NCBI GenBank assembly: GCA_963664635.1
Contig: OY761542.1
Coordinates: forward strand, 1,612,001 to 1,676,000
DNA: 64,000 nucleotides
Direction: 5' to 3'
DNA from: VXNE01 sp963664635
GTDB lineage: Bacteria > Pseudomonadota > Gammaproteobacteria > Pseudomonadales > Azotimanducaceae
The notes under the pieces are model-generated. The model made no database searches, was not told where the DNA came from, and saw only the letters and a list, made by a program, of their open reading frames with translations. The stretch's first letter is position 1; every line of letters starts with the position of its first letter. The translations under genes and the position numbers were made by a program. Shown in pieces: positions 51,934 to 60,461 of the stretch.

Positions 51934-52018
51934 GGCGGATTCCATTACTCGTTTCTTTACAGTCGAATGTCGAGATGGAGTGTGCCGCCGTGACACGGAG
52001 AGTGTCAAAAACTTAATG

Positions 52019-52090
52019 TTTATCAAAAGGTTAAAGGACTATGGGAGCCATCCCGGAAAGCCCTGAAACCCCTGGCTCGCGCTCAGTGCC
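52019..52090. repeat. 72-bp imperfect direct repeat, right copy (possible att site)
   Basis: TTTATCAAAAGGTTAAAGGA... through GCTCGCGCTCAGTGCC, 62/72 identical to 37844-37915. It covers the stop codon and last codons of the NTF2-like gene and lies upstream of the integrase start. Confidence 0.55.
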
Positions 52091-52484
52091 GGCGCGTGTC
52101 GCCGGCTCCCGTGGGCTCCGGCGGATTCGCGCAGGGCCCGGAGTGGTGGTGGAACATGCGCATGTCGCCGCCTTCGCGGACGAAGCCGTTGGTGGCCACG
52201 CAGACGGAGCCCGGCAGCTCCTCGTAGCAGGTCACCATCACCACCGCGTCGCAGGCCCTGGCGCTGGCGTTGTAGAAGTCGATGCCCGGCTGCTGGGGGT
52301 TGCCGAGGATCTGCCGCCAGCTCTCGACGATCCGCTCCCGCCCGAGGAGGGCGCCCCAGCCCGGGTGGATGCACAGCGCGGGATGGTCCGCCGCCCACAG
52401 GCGCTCCATGGCCGCGAAGTCCTTCTGCGTGAAGGCGAGATAGAAGATGTCGTTGGCGAAGAGCGCTTCTTCTTCGAGTGTCAT
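52083..52484 (-). CDS. SnoaL/NTF2-like protein
   Basis: 133 residues from ATG 52484: MTLEEEALFANDIFYLAFTQ, LWAADHPALCIHPGWGALLG, RIVESWRQILGNPQQPG. This is the cone-shaped alpha+beta NTF2-like fold (ketosteroid-isomerase/DUF4440/SnoaL type); the domain binds small ligands or acts as an enzyme, the substrate cannot be told. Its 3' end overlaps the right 72-bp repeat, so an island inserted there would leave this gene intact. Core-like codon use. Confidence 0.75.
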   Translation of the reverse strand: MTLEEEALFANDIFYLAFTQKDFAAMERLWAADHPALCIHPGWGALLGRERIVESWRQILGNPQQPGIDFYNASARACDAVVMVTCYEELPGSVCVATNGFVREGGDMRMFHHHSGPCANPPEPTGAGDTRRH

Positions 52485-52592
52485 CCTGTCCCCGGCGTCG
52501 CGATCCCCGCTCGGTCCCCGCGCGGAGGCGGGCAGCGGGTCTCCACTATATGTCAAACTGGTGGTCCCTTTGGTGAAAACGGGCGCGGGCCA

Positions 52593-52961
52593 TTGGCGGA
52601 ATCCAGCATCCTCGTGAGCTTCGACATCGACGGCACGCTGGTCGTCGGCGACCCGCCGGGCATCCTGTCGATGGAGCTCGTGCGTGCGGTCAAGGACCAG
52701 GGCTGCCTGGTGGGGAGCTGTTCGGATCGTCCCATCAGCGCGCAGCGGGCCATCTGGGCGGCCCATGACATCGAGGTCGACTTCACCGTGTCCAAGCACA
52801 TGCTGCCCGACGTCAAGGCGCGCTTCGACGCCGAGGCGTACTACCACGTCGGCGACCGCGAAGATCTCGACAAGCGTCCCGCGGAGCGGGCCGGCTTCGA
52901 GTTCCTCTGGCCTCACGAGGCGGCCGGGATGCCATGGCTCGAAGACGGAGGCTCCGCCTGA
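52593..52961 (+). CDS. Small HAD-family hydrolase
   Basis: 122 residues from TTG 52593 (LAESSILVSF). The HAD motif I DIDGTLVVGD (nucleophile Asp), motif II-like CSDRPIS and motif IV-like HVGDREDLDKRPAE are present. The cap domain is very small. Phosphatase activity is inferred from the family. It is followed by the FkbM-type methyltransferase after 6 bases, so the two are likely co-transcribed. Confidence 0.75.
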   Translation: MAESSILVSFDIDGTLVVGDPPGILSMELVRAVKDQGCLVGSCSDRPISAQRAIWAAHDIEVDFTVSKHMLPDVKARFDAEAYYHVGDREDLDKRPAERAGFEFLWPHEAAGMPWLEDGGSA

Positions 52962-52967
52962 CCGGCG

Positions 52968-53687
52968 ATGCCGATCGCCCGGTCGCTCAGGAAGTGGTGG
53001 CGCAAGACGGCGCGGCCGGCGCACGTCGTGCTGCACGGGCAGCGCGTGCGGACCGCGTCGCCGCACATCGGGCCCGCGACGCGCCGGTCGCTGCTGCGCG
53101 GCCGCTACGAACGCCACAAGGTGCGGCAGTTGCGCAACCGGGTCGAGCCCAACGATGTCGTCCTTGACGTCGGCGCGGGCATCGGCCTGACCGCACTCCA
53201 TGCCGCTTCGATGGTGGGCGGCGAGAACGTCCTCTGTGTCGAGGCGGACCCTCGCGCCGCGGGCCTCGCGGAGGCCAACTTCGCGGCGAATGCGCAGGAC
53301 ATCGAGGTGCTGCGGGCGGCCGCGGTGCCGGGCGGGGACCCGCCGGAGGTGGACTTCCACCTGAACGAGGAGCTCGGACGGTCCTCGCTCACCCCGCGGG
53401 CGGGAGATGTCGAGACGGTGACCGTGCCCGCGGTCGACATCGCCCCGCTGTTGCCCGCGCGCCGCGTGTCCGTGCTGAACGTCGACATCGAGGGCGGCGA
53501 GCGGGACGTGCTGATGGCGCTCGACGATTTCGGCGACGTGCGGATTCTCCTGCTCAGCATCCACGAGCAGGTGGTCGGCTACGAGCGCACGAACCGGCTC
53601 CTCGCGCGGCTCTTCGATGCCGGCTTCGCCCTCGATTTCCCGGATAGCCGAGGGCGCCACATCGCGTTGGCCCGCTACCGGTTCTGA
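52968..53687 (+). CDS. FkbM-family SAM-dependent methyltransferase
   Basis: 239 residues. SAM motif I VVLDVGAGIGLTALHAA at ~64-80, then VLCVEADPRAAGLAEANF and VSVLNVDIEGGERDVL with the conserved NVDIEG-E of FkbM methyltransferases. These enzymes methylate sugar hydroxyls in glycans or polyketides. First gene of a glycan-modification cluster with two glycosyltransferases, the ELM1-like protein and a second methyltransferase. Confidence 0.88.
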   Translation: MPIARSLRKWWRKTARPAHVVLHGQRVRTASPHIGPATRRSLLRGRYERHKVRQLRNRVEPNDVVLDVGAGIGLTALHAASMVGGENVLCVEADPRAAGLAEANFAANAQDIEVLRAAAVPGGDPPEVDFHLNEELGRSSLTPRAGDVETVTVPAVDIAPLLPARRVSVLNVDIEGGERDVLMALDDFGDVRILLLSIHEQVVGYERTNRLLARLFDAGFALDFPDSRGRHIALARYRF

Positions 53688-53718
53688 CCGGAGCGCGGGG
53701 CGCCTCGCCAGGTCGGGC

Positions 53719-54753
53719 CTACGGCTCCCGAACGGCCAGGTCGATGAACTCCTCGTAGCGGTCGAGAATGTGTGCCGACGAGAATCGCTCGGCGTGGCGC
53801 GCGCGCGCGGCTTCGGCGAGGTCGGCGGCCAGGGTCGCGTCGGACAGCACCCGGCGCATGCCTCGCGCCATGTCGTCGGCGTCCTCGTTCGTGCACAGCC
53901 ACCCGGTTCGGCCGTGCTCGATCAGCTCCGCGGGGCCGTGGGTGTCCGTGGCGACGATCGGGCAGCCGTGGGCCCACGCTTCGAGCACGATGTTGCCGTG
54001 CGGTTCGTGCCGCGACGGGCAGACGAACGCGTCCGCGGTGCGCAGGAAGGCGTTCACGGGGGACCGCCAGCCGAGGAAGCGCACCCGGCCGTCGAGGCCC
54101 AGGCGCGTGCAGAGGCTGCGCAGCGAGGCCTCCAGCGGACCGTCCCCGGCGATCCACGCCCAGGCGTTCGGCACGCCCGCCAGTGCGTGCAGGAAGACAT
54201 CGAATCCCTTGTTGGGGTGCAGGCGCCCGCAGGTGAACACCAGCGGAGCGTCCGGCGGGGTGTCGAACGCGGCGCGGTCGAGGGGCTCCGCGGCCGTCTC
54301 GTCGACGAAGTTGCCGATGACGTGGATGCGTTCCCGCGGTACGCCCGCCGCCGCGACGTGTTCCGCGAGGCCCTCGGTGATGGGGATGAAGCGCCGGCAG
54401 TGGCGGAAGTTGTGCATGGCATAGAAGCCGCCGAGGCGTGCCGCGACCGGGCACGCCCGCGGTGACGTCAACGCGCTCGCCCGGCTCATCCAGGCGATCG
54501 CGAGGTCGGCGCCTTCCCGGCGGAGGGTACGCGCGATGCCGAGCCGGGTGCGCCAGTCGAGGTGGCGGGATCCGAACCGGAACGGGTACGTCGGTACGCC
54601 CGCCGCGGCGAGGGCTGCGGCGCGCATGCCCTCGGGCCGTACGATGGCGACCTGCGGTACCCGTGCGTGCAAGGCGGGGACGAGCCGGTCGTAGAAGAGT
54701 TCCGCGCCGCCGTGCGCGCGCCCGGCCAGTATCTGGGCTACCTTGACAGTCAT
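53719..54753 (-). CDS. GT4-family glycosyltransferase
   Basis: 344 residues, GT-B fold. N-terminal acceptor domain MTVKVAQILAGRAHGGAELF; C-terminal nucleotide-sugar domain with TCGRLHPNKGFDVFL, SRHEPHGNIVLEAWAHGCPI and the E-x7-E type segment. Transfers a sugar to a cell-surface glycan, possibly LPS core; donor and acceptor cannot be predicted. Divergent from the next glycosyltransferase, with ~90 bases between starts. Confidence 0.9.
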   Translation of the reverse strand: MTVKVAQILAGRAHGGAELFYDRLVPALHARVPQVAIVRPEGMRAAALAAAGVPTYPFRFGSRHLDWRTRLGIARTLRREGADLAIAWMSRASALTSPRACPVAARLGGFYAMHNFRHCRRFIPITEGLAEHVAAAGVPRERIHVIGNFVDETAAEPLDRAAFDTPPDAPLVFTCGRLHPNKGFDVFLHALAGVPNAWAWIAGDGPLEASLRSLCTRLGLDGRVRFLGWRSPVNAFLRTADAFVCPSRHEPHGNIVLEAWAHGCPIVATDTHGPAELIEHGRTGWLCTNEDADDMARGMRRVLSDATLAADLAEAARARHAERFSSAHILDRYEEFIDLAVREP

Positions 54754-54841
54754 GCATCCCGCCTACAGGGTTCGCACCGGCATGGAACGAACGCCGGTGC
54801 CGACCGCGGGGCGTTGTATCCCATTTTGCGGCTGCCTGTAC

Positions 54842-55963
54842 ATGCATGTGGTTCAGATCCTGCCGGCACTCGACGCCGGTGGCGTGGAACGGGGGACCGT
54901 GGAGATCGGTGCGGCCCTGGTGCGGGCGGGTCACCGGTCCACGGTGATTTCGTCGGGCGGCCGCCTGGTCGGGGAGCTGGCCGCGACGGGTTCCCGGCAC
55001 ATCGCGCTGCCCGTCCACGCCAAGCGCGTCGCGAGCCTCTCGCAGGTCGGGCAGCTCCGCAACGCGTTGTCCGGCCTTGACGCCGACATCGTCCACGCGC
55101 GGTCGCGCCTGCCGGCCTGGCTGGCGTGGTTCGCCATTCGCAGGTTGCCGATGGACCGTCGGCCGCGTTTCGTCACCACGGTCCACGGGCTGTACTCGGT
55201 GAACGCCTATAGCGCAATCATGACGCGCGGAGAACGCGTCATCGCGATTTCCGCCGCCGTGCGTGACTACGTGCTCGCCAACTACCCGCGGTGCGACCCC
55301 GCCAGGGTGCGCCTGATCCACCGCGGGGTGGACGCCGCGGAGTTCCCGCACGGGCACGTCCCCCCGGACGCGTGGCGCACCGCCCTGCGCGAGGAGTTCC
55401 CGGAACTCGAAGGCAAGCGGCTCCTCGTCCTGCCGGGCCGCCTGGTGCGTTGGAAGGGGGGGCTGACGTTCCTGCGGCTGCTGGCCGAGGTCGCGCCGGG
55501 TCGCGAAGCGCTCCACGGCGTGTTCGCCGGGGGACCCGACCGCGAGCGCAGCGCCTTCCCGGCGGCGCTCGCGCGCGAGTGCCGGCGGCTCGGCCTCGAC
55601 GCGCGGGTCACCTTTGCCGGTCATCGCACGGACCTTCGGGAATGGCTGGCGGCGGCCGAACTGAGCTTCAACCTGTCCACGCATCCCGAGCCGTTCGGCC
55701 GCACGGTGATCGAGGCGTTGAGTCTCGGCACGCCCGTCGTCGCGTTCGACAGCGGTGGGCCGGCCGAGACCGTCCGCGCCTGTTTCCCGCGGGGTCTGGT
55801 GCCCGACGGCGACTTCGGTGCGCTCGCGGAGCGCGTCGCCGAGCTGCTCGACGGCGTCATGCCGGAGGTGCGGCCGTGCCCCTTTGGCCTGGCCCGGATG
55901 CAGGAGGAGACGTTGGCGGTGTACGCGGAACTGGCGGCACCGAGGGGAGCAGCCGGCGCATGA
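54842..55963 (+). CDS. GT4-family glycosyltransferase
   Basis: 373 residues from ATG 54842 (MHVVQILPALDAGGVERGTV, the typical GT4 opening; upstream in-frame codons lack homology). Donor-binding domain: VLPGRLVRWKGGLTFLRLL, STHPEPFGRTVIEALSLGTP with E-x7-E. Similar in kind to LPS-core glycosyltransferases. Its 3' end overlaps the convergent ELM1-like gene by 107 bases. Confidence 0.9.
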   Translation: MHVVQILPALDAGGVERGTVEIGAALVRAGHRSTVISSGGRLVGELAATGSRHIALPVHAKRVASLSQVGQLRNALSGLDADIVHARSRLPAWLAWFAIRRLPMDRRPRFVTTVHGLYSVNAYSAIMTRGERVIAISAAVRDYVLANYPRCDPARVRLIHRGVDAAEFPHGHVPPDAWRTALREEFPELEGKRLLVLPGRLVRWKGGLTFLRLLAEVAPGREALHGVFAGGPDRERSAFPAALARECRRLGLDARVTFAGHRTDLREWLAAAELSFNLSTHPEPFGRTVIEALSLGTPVVAFDSGGPAETVRACFPRGLVPDGDFGALAERVAELLDGVMPEVRPCPFGLARMQEETLAVYAELAAPRGAAGA

Positions 55964-56900
55964 CGATGCCGGCGCAGCGCCGACTCTCGCTGAAGAAGTG
56001 CGGTGGCGGCAGGGCGTCCCGCAGCCGGTAGCCGTCGCTCGTCAGGTACACGTGCCCCTGGGTGCGCAGCAGGGAAATGCCGCGGGACAGCTTGTTGCCG
56101 CGGTGCGGCCGGCGCCTGCGCAGGGCGATGACGCCGACCGTCGCGCGGGCGGAGAGCGCTTCGTAGAGCATCGAGACGCTGTCGGCGGTCACCCACACGT
56201 AGGACGCTTCGGCGAGCGCGCGCTCGAGGTAGTCGGAGGCGGTGTCCCGCCAGTGCCGGAACCTGACGTTCGGGAACGGGGGAAGCGCGTCCCGCAGAGC
56301 CGCGGGCGTGCGGGGCGAGTCGCATACGGACCACTGGATCTCCGGGGAGCAACGCGCGATCCCGGCAACCTGGGCGGCGATGTCGCGCGGATTCCACTCG
56401 AAGTGCCGGTTGGCGCCCCCGAGCAGGATGAGCCCCTGGTCGGAGCGCTTGTGGCTCCGGCTGGCGGGACAGACGACGCCCCGCGTCTCCACCAGGTTGC
56501 CCTTGCGCAGGTAGCGGTCATGGCGGGGTACGAAGACGAGGTCGAACCAGCGGTGCGGCAGGCTGGGTTTCATCAGGACCACCACCCTGCCGCCGCACAC
56601 CAGCCGCGACAGCAGCATCGGCAGGTGCGTGCGGTGGCCGACGCCGACGATCAGGTCCGGAACGGGGAAGTCGACCTCGCCGTGCAGGGCATGGCCGCGA
56701 AGCTGCCGCCAGAAAAGGTAGCGGAAGCGCACGTCGAAGCGGTAGATCTCGAGTGGCGTGCGTTCCCCGAGCGCCTGCAGCAGGCCGAGGGACTGCTTCT
56801 CGTGACCCGGCTTGCCGTCGGTGAACCGCCACACGACGACGCGGCGCTGGGCGGCGTCGCCGCGCGCGCCCGCCGAATGCGGCGCTGCGGAGGTGCGCAT
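55857..56900 (-). CDS. ELM1-like (DUF1022) family protein
   Basis: 347 residues. WRFTDGKPGHEKQSLGLLQA is the hallmark N-terminus of the mitochondrial-fission ELM1-like family; VVLMKPSLPHRWFDLVFVPR and LLGGANRHFEWNPRDIAAQV follow, and TADSVSMLYEALSARATVGV has a GT-B-like donor pocket look. Bacterial members sit in LPS or glycan clusters and may be glycosyltransferases. The low-complexity end PSVPPVPRTPPTSPPASGPG is read opposite the end of the other gene and probably results from the overlap. Confidence 0.82.
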   Translation of the reverse strand: MRTSAAPHSAGARGDAAQRRVVVWRFTDGKPGHEKQSLGLLQALGERTPLEIYRFDVRFRYLFWRQLRGHALHGEVDFPVPDLIVGVGHRTHLPMLLSRLVCGGRVVVLMKPSLPHRWFDLVFVPRHDRYLRKGNLVETRGVVCPASRSHKRSDQGLILLGGANRHFEWNPRDIAAQVAGIARCSPEIQWSVCDSPRTPAALRDALPPFPNVRFRHWRDTASDYLERALAEASYVWVTADSVSMLYEALSARATVGVIALRRRRPHRGNKLSRGISLLRTQGHVYLTSDGYRLRDALPPPHFFSESRRCAGIVMRRLLPSVPPVPRTPPTSPPASGPGQRGTAAPPA

Positions 56901-57041
56901 GCCTGTCCGTGCTCCGGCGATCGGGTCGGCCGACTATACGATGCGAACGGCCGCCGCGTCGTGCTCCGGCAATGCGCGCGGCGGGCTTCCGCCGGCCCTT
57001 GCGGTGCGGTGCGGGAGGGCATAGGGTTCCTGCATCGTGCT

Positions 57042-57686
57042 GTGGGCCGGATCGTGATTCGAGGCCGACGCTCCCGTCTCGGCGTCTTCTTCAGGGCGTT
57101 GCGCCTGCTGCACTTTCGCAAGTCGTTCGTGCGCGCGAGCGGCCTGCTCCGCTCCTTCCGGGAACGGCGCCCGGTCGATGCGGCCGGCCGTCCGCTGCCG
57201 TGGATCAACTATCCGGCCATCCGCCTGCTCGACGAACGGCTGCGGCCGGAACACACGGTCTTCGAATACGGTGGGGGCTACTCGACCTTCTATTTCGCCG
57301 CCGGCTGCGCCGCGGTCACCACGGTGGAACACGATCCCGCCTGGTTGGAAGAGGTCCAGCGCGAGGCGCCGGACCATGTCGAACTGCTCCACCGGACGGC
57401 GGGTCCCGGCTACTGGAACGCCGCCGCGGACACCGGGCAGACCTACGACCTGATCCTGATCGACGGCCTCGAGCGGGCGCGCTGTCTCGCGAGCGCGGTC
57501 GAGGCGCTGTCGGCGGGCGGCGTCGTGCTGCTCGACGACTCGCACCGCGCGGCGTACGAGCCGGCGGTGCGGGCATGTCGCGACGCCGGCTTCCGGACGC
57601 TGCGGATGGTGGGCGCCAAACCGGACCACCTGGGCGAGTCCGAGTGCCTGCTGATCTATCGGGAAGGGAACTGTCTCGGCATCTGA
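57042..57686 (+). CDS. Class I SAM-dependent methyltransferase
   Basis: 214 residues from GTG 57042 (GTG 57054 and 57009 are also in frame; homology begins near RALRLLHFRKS). SAM motif FEYGGGYSTFYFAAGCAAVT, acidic end of beta2 in TVEHDPAWLEEV, and DLILIDGLERARCLASAVEA. Resembles methyltransferases of glycan clusters. Ends 24 bases from the convergent SDR gene. Substrate unknown. Confidence 0.8.
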   Translation: MGRIVIRGRRSRLGVFFRALRLLHFRKSFVRASGLLRSFRERRPVDAAGRPLPWINYPAIRLLDERLRPEHTVFEYGGGYSTFYFAAGCAAVTTVEHDPAWLEEVQREAPDHVELLHRTAGPGYWNAAADTGQTYDLILIDGLERARCLASAVEALSAGGVVLLDDSHRAAYEPAVRACRDAGFRTLRMVGAKPDHLGESECLLIYREGNCLGI

Positions 57687-57709
57687 CGGCGGTCCGGCGG
57701 GCGGCCGGA

Positions 57710-58486
57710 TCAGGAGATGCTCCGGCCCCCGTCGATCGGCAGACAGACGCCGGTGAGGAATTCCGCCTCGTCGGATGCCAGAAAGGCCGCCGCGGCCGCG
57801 ACGTCCGAGGGCTCGGTCAGGCGCCGCAGCGGGATGCCGCGGATGAGCGCCGCGCGGTTTTCTTCGGGCAACTCGTCGAGGCCGAGCGCGCCGCGCATGA
57901 AGCCGGTGTCGGCCGCGACCGGGTTCAGGGCATTGACGCGGATCCGGTAGCGGGCGAGCTCGACGGCGAGACCCCGCGTCATCGTCATCACCGCGCCCTT
58001 GGTGGAGTTGTAGACGGTAACGCCCGGGCGGGGGGCGACCGCGCCGATGGATGCCGTATTGACGATCACGCCGCCGCCCTGATCGATCATGTGGGGCACG
58101 GCGTGCCTGACGCCGAGCCACACCCCCTTGACGTTGGTGGCGAAGACGCGGTCGAACTCGTCCTCCTCGAGTTCCCAGACGGGCCCGGAGAGGTGGGAGA
58201 AGCCGGCGTTGTTGACGAGCACGTCGATGCGTCCGTGGAGCGCCAGCGCGTCGGCCACCATGGCCGCCACCTCGTCGGAACGCGACACGTCGGTGCGCTT
58301 CCCGACGGCACGGCCCCCGGCCGCGGCGATCTCGGCCACGACCCGCCGCAGCGCGTCGGCGTTCACGTCCGCGGCCAGCACGCTCGCGCCTTCCGCCGCG
58401 AACCGCTTCGCCATGGCCTCCCCGAACCCCGACCCGGCGCCGGTGACCACGACGGTCCGGTCCTCGAATCGCTGCGCAAACGTCAT
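57710..58486 (-). CDS. Short-chain dehydrogenase/reductase
   Basis: 258 residues, classical SDR. Cofactor motif VTGAGSGFGEAMA, NNAG in DVLVNNAGFSHLSG, catalytic Ser in IVNTASIGAV and Tyr-x3-Lys in VYNSTKGAVMT, and the C-terminal PIDGGRSIS. Substrate not predictable (FabG-like or glucose-dehydrogenase-like). No partner gene in an evident operon; cysE starts downstream on the same strand after 42 bases. Confidence 0.9.
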   Translation of the reverse strand: MTFAQRFEDRTVVVTGAGSGFGEAMAKRFAAEGASVLAADVNADALRRVVAEIAAAGGRAVGKRTDVSRSDEVAAMVADALALHGRIDVLVNNAGFSHLSGPVWELEEDEFDRVFATNVKGVWLGVRHAVPHMIDQGGGVIVNTASIGAVAPRPGVTVYNSTKGAVMTMTRGLAVELARYRIRVNALNPVAADTGFMRGALGLDELPEENRAALIRGIPLRRLTEPSDVAAAAAFLASDEAEFLTGVCLPIDGGRSIS

Positions 58487-58528
58487 GCCTTCCCCCTGGC
58501 TGCCGCGGTCGTCCGCCCGGCTGGGCGC

Positions 58529-59368
58529 TTACTCGATCCGCTGATCCATGCCGAGGGCCGGCGATTCCTCGCTCGGCCGGCCGACGATGACGGCCGGCAC
58601 CCCGGCCACGGTGACGTGCGGGGGCACGTCGTGGAGCACCACGCTGCCGGCGCCCACCTTGGCGCCCTCGCCGACCTCGATGTTGCCGATGACCTTGCAG
58701 CCGGCCGCCAGCAGCACGCCGCGCCGGATCTTCGGATGCCGGTCGCCGACCTCCTTGCCCGTGCCGCCGAGGGTCACCGAATGCAGGATGGAGACATCGT
58801 CGTCGATGACGGCCGTCTCGCCGACCACCACGCCGGTCGCGTGGTCGAGCATCAGTCCGCGCCCGATGCGGGCCGCGGGATGGATGTCCACGCCGAGTCC
58901 GACGCTGATCTGGCTCTGGAAGAACCGCGCGAGCGTCCGGCGCTCCTGCCCCCACAGCCAGTGGGCCATGCGATGGGCCTGCAGGGCGTGGAAGCCCTTG
59001 TAGTACAGGAACGGCGTGGACAGGTCGTCGCACGCGGGGTCGCGGGCGTAGTTGGCCAGGATGTCGGTCTCGGCGGCGTCGAGGATCGTGGGGTCGTCCG
59101 TGATCGCTTCCTCGATCACGTCCCGGATCAGCATCGTCGGCAGCATCGGGTTGTCGAGCTTGCTGGCGAGGCGGAAGCTGAGGGCGGCGCCGAAGGAACC
59201 GTGGTTCAGGATCGTGGCATGGAAGTAGCTGCCGAGGATGGGCTCCTCGCGGGCCTTGCGCTCGGCTTCCGCGCGCAGGAGTTCCCAGACGTTCTCGCGG
59301 TTGGCGGACTGCAGACCGCGGTGGGCGGCGACGATGTCCGCGGGCTTCCTCTGCGTAGCACCGGCCAT
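58529..59368 (-). CDS. cysE: Serine O-acetyltransferase CysE
   Basis: First committed step of cysteine synthesis. 279 residues from ATG 59368. N-terminal helical domain (ENVWELLRAEAERKAREEPI, FHATILNHGSFGAALSFRLA), then the left-handed beta-helix (DIHPAARIGRGLMLDHATGV, TLGGTGKEVGDRHPKIRRGV, KVIGNIEVGEGAKVGAGSVV) with the catalytic His in LDHATG. The C-terminal extension has no terminal Ile tail typical of feedback control. Length and fold match the E. coli form. Confidence 0.95.
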   Translation of the reverse strand: MAGATQRKPADIVAAHRGLQSANRENVWELLRAEAERKAREEPILGSYFHATILNHGSFGAALSFRLASKLDNPMLPTMLIRDVIEEAITDDPTILDAAETDILANYARDPACDDLSTPFLYYKGFHALQAHRMAHWLWGQERRTLARFFQSQISVGLGVDIHPAARIGRGLMLDHATGVVVGETAVIDDDVSILHSVTLGGTGKEVGDRHPKIRRGVLLAAGCKVIGNIEVGEGAKVGAGSVVLHDVPPHVTVAGVPAVIVGRPSEESPALGMDQRIE

Positions 59369-59502
59369 GGGGCGCCCCCTTGTTTCCGAGAACGGCGCGA
59401 AACGGCGCGTAGCGTGAACGCAGCGCGGGGAGAATTCAAGCGCCCGAACCGTCCAACGCTGCCCACCGCGATGCGCGGTAAGGGGATGGGCGCCGAGTGG
59501 GC

Positions 59503-59508
59503 TATATT
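59503..59508 (+). promoter_or_regulatory. Possible -10 box for nadK
   Basis: TATATT in an otherwise GC-rich cysE-nadK divergent region, ~34 bases upstream of the nadK ATG. No good -35 is visible, so this is weak. Confidence 0.25.
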
Positions 59509-59541
59509 CGCGACTGTCTGGATTGTCCTGGCGCAGGTTGC

Positions 59542-60438
59542 ATGCCGCAAACGAACGCACGCCGCTTCCGTACCGTGGGGTTGGTCGGCAGGACGGGCAA
59601 CCCGCACGTCGTCGACTCGGTTGCGGCGGTGGAGACCGTGCTTGTGCGCGCCGGCGTGGACGTCGTGCTGGAGGCGGATACCGCGCGCATGCTGCCTGGA
59701 CGGGAACATGCCGTTGCACCCCGGACCGACCTCGGCGACCGCTGCGACCTGATCGTGGTCGTCGGCGGTGACGGCAGCATTCTCGGGGTCGCCCGGGACC
59801 TCGCGCACAGCGGCGTGCTGGTGGTGGGCGTCAACCGCGGCGGCCTCGGCTTCCTGGCCGACGTCTCGCCGGAACAGATCGAGCACAAGATCGGCGCCGT
59901 GCTCGACGGCGAGTACACGGTGGACGAACGCTTCCTGCTCGAGGCCCGCATCGAGCGCGACGGCGCGACGATCGGCCGGTGCGCCGCCCTCAACGACGTG
60001 GTCGTGCACGCGGCGCCGGCCTCCCGGATGATGGACTTCGCGCTCTACGTGGACGACGAGTTCGTCTACGAACAGCGCTCGGACGGCGTGATCGTCTCCA
60101 CCCCCACCGGTTCGACGGCGTACGCGCTGTCCGCCGGCGGCCCCATCATGCATCCCGGGCTCGATGCGGTCGTGATCGTCCCGATGTTCCCGCACACGCT
60201 GACGTCCCGGCCGCTGGTCGTGCGGGGGGGCGCCGCAATCCGCATCGTCGCCGGCGGCCTCGCGTCGGGTCCCCGCGTGAGCTGCGACTCCCAGGTCGAT
60301 TACACGATCCGGCCTGGGGACGCCCTGCACATCGCCAAGTATCCGCATGCGCTGCACTTGGCATACCCGATGGACCACGGGTTCTTCGAGTCCTGCCGCA
60401 GCAAGCTGGACTGGGCGAGCCGGCTGGGGAACGGCTGA
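59542..60438 (+). CDS. nadK: NAD kinase
   Basis: ATP-dependent phosphorylation of NAD to NADP. 298 residues from ATG 59542. The GGDGS motif is IVVVGGDGSILG (residues 75-79), followed by VNRGGLGFLADV and the NE-type / TPTGSTAYALSAGGPIMHP segments that bind NAD. The C-terminal domain ends DWASRLGNG. Opposite orientation to cysE; convergent with the MocA-like gene after 23 bases. Confidence 0.96.
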   Translation: MPQTNARRFRTVGLVGRTGNPHVVDSVAAVETVLVRAGVDVVLEADTARMLPGREHAVAPRTDLGDRCDLIVVVGGDGSILGVARDLAHSGVLVVGVNRGGLGFLADVSPEQIEHKIGAVLDGEYTVDERFLLEARIERDGATIGRCAALNDVVVHAAPASRMMDFALYVDDEFVYEQRSDGVIVSTPTGSTAYALSAGGPIMHPGLDAVVIVPMFPHTLTSRPLVVRGGAAIRIVAGGLASGPRVSCDSQVDYTIRPGDALHIAKYPHALHLAYPMDHGFFESCRSKLDWASRLGNG

Positions 60439-60461
60439 AACCGGGCCGCCACCCGCCCCGG

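Noticed and set aside
52019..52090. 72-bp repeat as the 3' end of a tRNA gene (usual P4 integrase target)
   Set aside because: No cloverleaf or CCA-type 3' end with anticodon and T-arm could be read on either strand around either copy.
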